Shown here: positions 61,701 to 64,000 of the stretch, in pieces
Position numbering within the stretch: the first letter of the stretch is position 1
Layout: every line of letters starts with the position of its first letter
Source of the DNA: Grammothele lineata
Lineage: Eukaryota > Basidiomycota > Agaricomycetes > Polyporales > Polyporaceae
NCBI GenBank assembly: GCA_002150815.3
Contig: NDFF03000161.1
Span: 62,001-126,000 of the forward strand
Direction: 5' to 3'
DNA: 64,000 nucleotides
Made by a program: the position numbers and the translations under genes
Notes under the pieces: generated by a model
Told to the model about the DNA's origin: nothing
What the model saw: only the letters and a program-made list of their open reading frames with translations
Databases searched by the model: none

Positions 61701-62501
61701 TGCGAGCGCCTTCATGCCTGACGATGCCTTCTTGCCATGCCCCTCGAGATCAGGTCGAATGCCGTCCCATTCTTTCCACGCGCGAGCGAGTTCTTCGGCC
61801 GCAGCGCCGTTCGTGCTTGCAGATGGCCCAGTCAAAGCCGCGTCCCGAATTGCTGATATGTTTTCATCCTGCGAAAGGACCTTGTCGAGTGCGAGGGTCC
61901 CAGCGCGAGCGCCATGGCAGAGTGCCTTCGCAAGACGCGTCGATAGCCTAACCACGAGATCGGGTTTGGTGTCTGAACGGCCTTCCATAAGCTTCCATCC
62001 ACGAAGAACCGCATCGATACAACGTGCGTAATCCCCGATTTCGTAGAGTGCAGCGCTGAGGTTTGATGGATAGACTGGGTCTCGTGGGTCCGCCTCCTCT
62101 GCCTGGAAGATGATCTCAGTATATGCCGTAGAACGGGGCGCCACTGCACCATGGGGTCTTTCAGAACAACTGAAATTCCCGCCCTGCTCTCCTGCGGCCC
62201 AATAAATCCCAACGGCGTGCCCTCTAATATCCATCCTTGATAGCTAGCTCTGAGAATTTCTCCGATTATCCCCAGAGGCTCGGCATCTGGCACCGACAAA
62301 GCCCACCCTACTTCCCTCTTTCTGCGTATTCCCTCATGTCACAAATATGCTCACCTTTCTGTAGAGTTCTGATGCTCTGGATAATGCACGAAGTGAGCAT
62401 GGAGGTGCAATGCAAAGGCCGTGCCAGACGCACTTGATCAAGTTACCCGACTTGAAATGCACATTCCCCTGCTGCTTCAACGCAGCCGCCTTCTCCGCCA
62501 T
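58752..62501 (-). CDS. TPR-DUF4470 protein (DNAAF3-related fungal family)
   Basis: Many exons. The start at 62501 gives MAEKAAALKQQGNVHFKSGN, a TPR helix pair continued after introns by ASELYRK and by DPRDPVYPSNLSAALYEIGD with YARCIDAVLRGWKLM. The DUF4470 block follows: IGTDEIIDLLDGWGPSWAHP and LSDLAFFYGGVGD-ARHVLGTL (split by an intron), with HFTLLDIHDATIARDLCVFM. The large C-terminal part includes LYGIAKAFMPPKELASR, GGIAEELTKMRVGSLLRPEH, RMWMSNVPDYTHGPMNLAIY, GCNLIDSRAVMDTL, LTTWLTRVLFNTLLHG, VFEGAKGAPAPGAFFVLTAL and the end TLPTPIQKWFVCNEQV. DUF4470 is also found in the axonemal dynein assembly factor DNAAF3 and in mushroom MYND-finger proteins; no MYND cysteine cluster is seen here. Its role in a non-flagellate fungus is unknown. 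Confidence 0.85.
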
Positions 62502-64000
62502 GTTGTGGCCGATGAGAAGCAAATACAGGAGAGAAAGGGAAGTTGATTGTGGTTCCTAAGGACAAGAGCGCGATGCTATAGTGGCGTCGAAAGCGGCCGT
62601 GAAAGAGGAGGGTGCCAGTGGCGGGGGATGCGAGCGTCTGCTGATTTTCATCGACGCGTCCGACGCGTCGCGACGCGTGCGCATCTAGCCGCTCATGACG
62701 TCTGCCGCTTGACCATGTTCGGCTGCGAACTTGGTTCGAATCCCGCAAGGTGCGGTACATTCTCCCCTAAGGTAGCGCCTACGTTTGGTGATTTGCCGGA
62801 TGTGACGATTTGTTCGATGCTCTGCACTAACCAGACTTTCGAATATAGCACCATGTAGTCGTTGTATAGACCGCCGATCATGCTCAGCATGATTGTTATG
62901 CGGTGAGGACGGGTACGAGGTATCGATCCGAGCTCCTCACAAGGCTTAAGATGCTGGCAGATCCTTGATCGATCGTGTACTGGATCCAGCACCATCGGAA
63001 GGTCCGGGAGATCCAAGTGAGCTGCTGTCGGCCGGCCGGTGTTATATGCTCTGAAACCGCGGTCTCACTGACCGACAACGTGCACTTCCCCTCAATTCAT
63101 GGCAGGCGGCAAGCAGGCGGGAGCTTTGTTCGGCGCGGGGGAACGGCCTTCGTTTGTGTGTAATGTGAGTTTGAAACATACCATTCGGGTCGGGGCCTTG
63201 CACTGACGTGTGGGTGAGCTTGAAATGAAACGCAGTGCTTATAGTGCCATCGAGATACCTTGCGTATATGAGCGGGAGATCGGGCACGCCCTCCACGTTT
63301 TCCTGAAACATGCGTTAAATCGCCTGTGGCGTCGTCAAGGGCCCGCGGCGGTTCAAACCATCCCAAGCCACCGCAACCCTGGAAGAGACCGCTGAAAACG
63401 AGACGGGATTGAGGGCGTGGATGGTTGCGACACGAAGCAGCGTGAAGCTCGAAGGGTTGTGGACGCTATGGAATAAGTGCCGAGTGCATGGTCATGATGC
63501 AGGGAAAATCATGCGACGAATGGATTGTCGCCGAGGGAGGAGCACAAGGGCTCGCGCGCGGCTGTGGGCGGCTGCCTGCGGGAGCGAAGGCTCGGCTGGA
63601 AGATGGTTCCCGAGCGTCGATCGGCTAGATCCTGTGCCAAATTTAGGCATACGGCTCCGGCCAGTCGGGCTCTGTCCGCACGAAGCGGTCCCGGTGTGCC
63701 TCATATTTCCCCGCTCCCAGTGACAAAGATGGAGCCCGACGCCCTCCGCTGCCTTGGCTGGGGCACACGTCGATGCACCCTCTCTTCTAATCCCTTCTGA
63801 CCTCCCTGCCGCTCGCTGTTCCATTATAACTGTACCAATATACATACTCTTTCGGCGATAGGTGAGCTTCCCGCGCTCTCTTCTCCATGGACGCCGCTCA
63901 ACGCCTACACCCGCAGCCCTACGCCCCAAATTAATCCAGCCTCTACGCGTCTTGCTGGCTGTACTTTCAACGCTATGCACGGCCCCCCTCGCCCAACGTC
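62502..64000. other. Right-end intergenic region
   Basis: Apart from the MCB-like cluster I see no gene in the last 1.5 kb. A perfect B-box-like GGTTCGAATCC at about 62743 is not embedded in a cloverleaf. An ATG near 63893 opens only a 15-codon frame and could be a first exon of a gene beyond the edge, which cannot be judged here. Confidence 0.45.
62654..62678. promoter_or_regulatory. Cluster of three ACGCGT (MCB-like) sites
   Basis: ACGCGT at 62654-62659, 62663-62668 and 62673-62678, 9 and 10 bp apart, about 150-180 bp upstream of the ATG at 62501. ACGCGT is the core bound by the MBF cell-cycle factor in ascomycete yeasts; use in this organism is inference. Confidence 0.5.

Noticed and set aside
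62679..62755. tRNA-like segment: perfect B box GGTTCGAATCC and flanks that can pair as a 7-bp acceptor stem
   Set aside because: No D stem, anticodon stem or proper T stem could be drawn; at best a tRNA relic. A covariance-model search would settle it.
63492..63980. 162-codon minus-strand frame near the right edge
   Set aside because: Low-complexity Arg/Ala/Gly composition, no domain and no supporting neighbour exon.

Overview
The window is nuclear DNA of a filamentous basidiomycete, most likely an Agaricomycete (a wood- or litter-decay type such as Polyporales; the order is my inference). Genes are split by many 48-75 nt introns with GT-AG borders and CTAAC/CTGAC-like branch points. They sit on both strands without operons. 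The content is typical of mushrooms: several cytochrome P450s, small secreted proteins, a GPI-anchored 'macrofage activating glycoprotein' homologue, F-box/leucine-rich proteins and a TPR-DUF4470 protein. I see no rRNA, convincing tRNA, CRISPR or prokaryotic feature.

Layout. 0-21 kb is accessory: four P450 genes in two related pairs. Pair A is the gene cut by the left edge plus the gene at 8.5-11.0 kb; pair B is the tandem genes at 15.0-17.3 and 18.1-20.5 kb. Two housekeeping-style genes are set between the members of pair A: serine palmitoyltransferase subunit LCB1 and, divergent from it, an 879-residue Ser/Pro-rich coiled-coil protein. A small secreted protein gene lies at 12.7-13.3 kb. 21-26 kb holds a DUF2461 protein and a 1.3-kb transposon-like element with 345-bp inverted arms that differ at one position. 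26-30 kb holds two cell-surface or secreted genes facing each other: lysophospholipase B and the GPI glycoprotein.

31-38 kb has an F-box protein, the ribosome-biogenesis helicase Dbp4/Hca4, and a second small secreted protein with the same intron plan as the first. 38.5-47 kb is the large AAA+/VWA protein VWA8, divergent from a CLN3/Btn1 homologue. 47-56 kb has a short-chain dehydrogenase, a tiny YCII-domain gene, a second F-box-like protein and acetyl-CoA synthetase. A 3.06-kb GC-rich stretch without a recognisable gene (55.7-58.8 kb) separates acetyl-CoA synthetase from the TPR-DUF4470 gene, whose promoter carries three regularly spaced ACGCGT motifs. The last 1.5 kb shows no gene.

Gene spans below run from start codon to stop codon and include introns. 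Where I traced every exon by hand the summed length is a multiple of three (both small secreted proteins, lysophospholipase, YCII gene, F-box gene 1, coiled-coil protein). For the others only the ends and some junctions were checked. Promoter elements are motif matches by eye.
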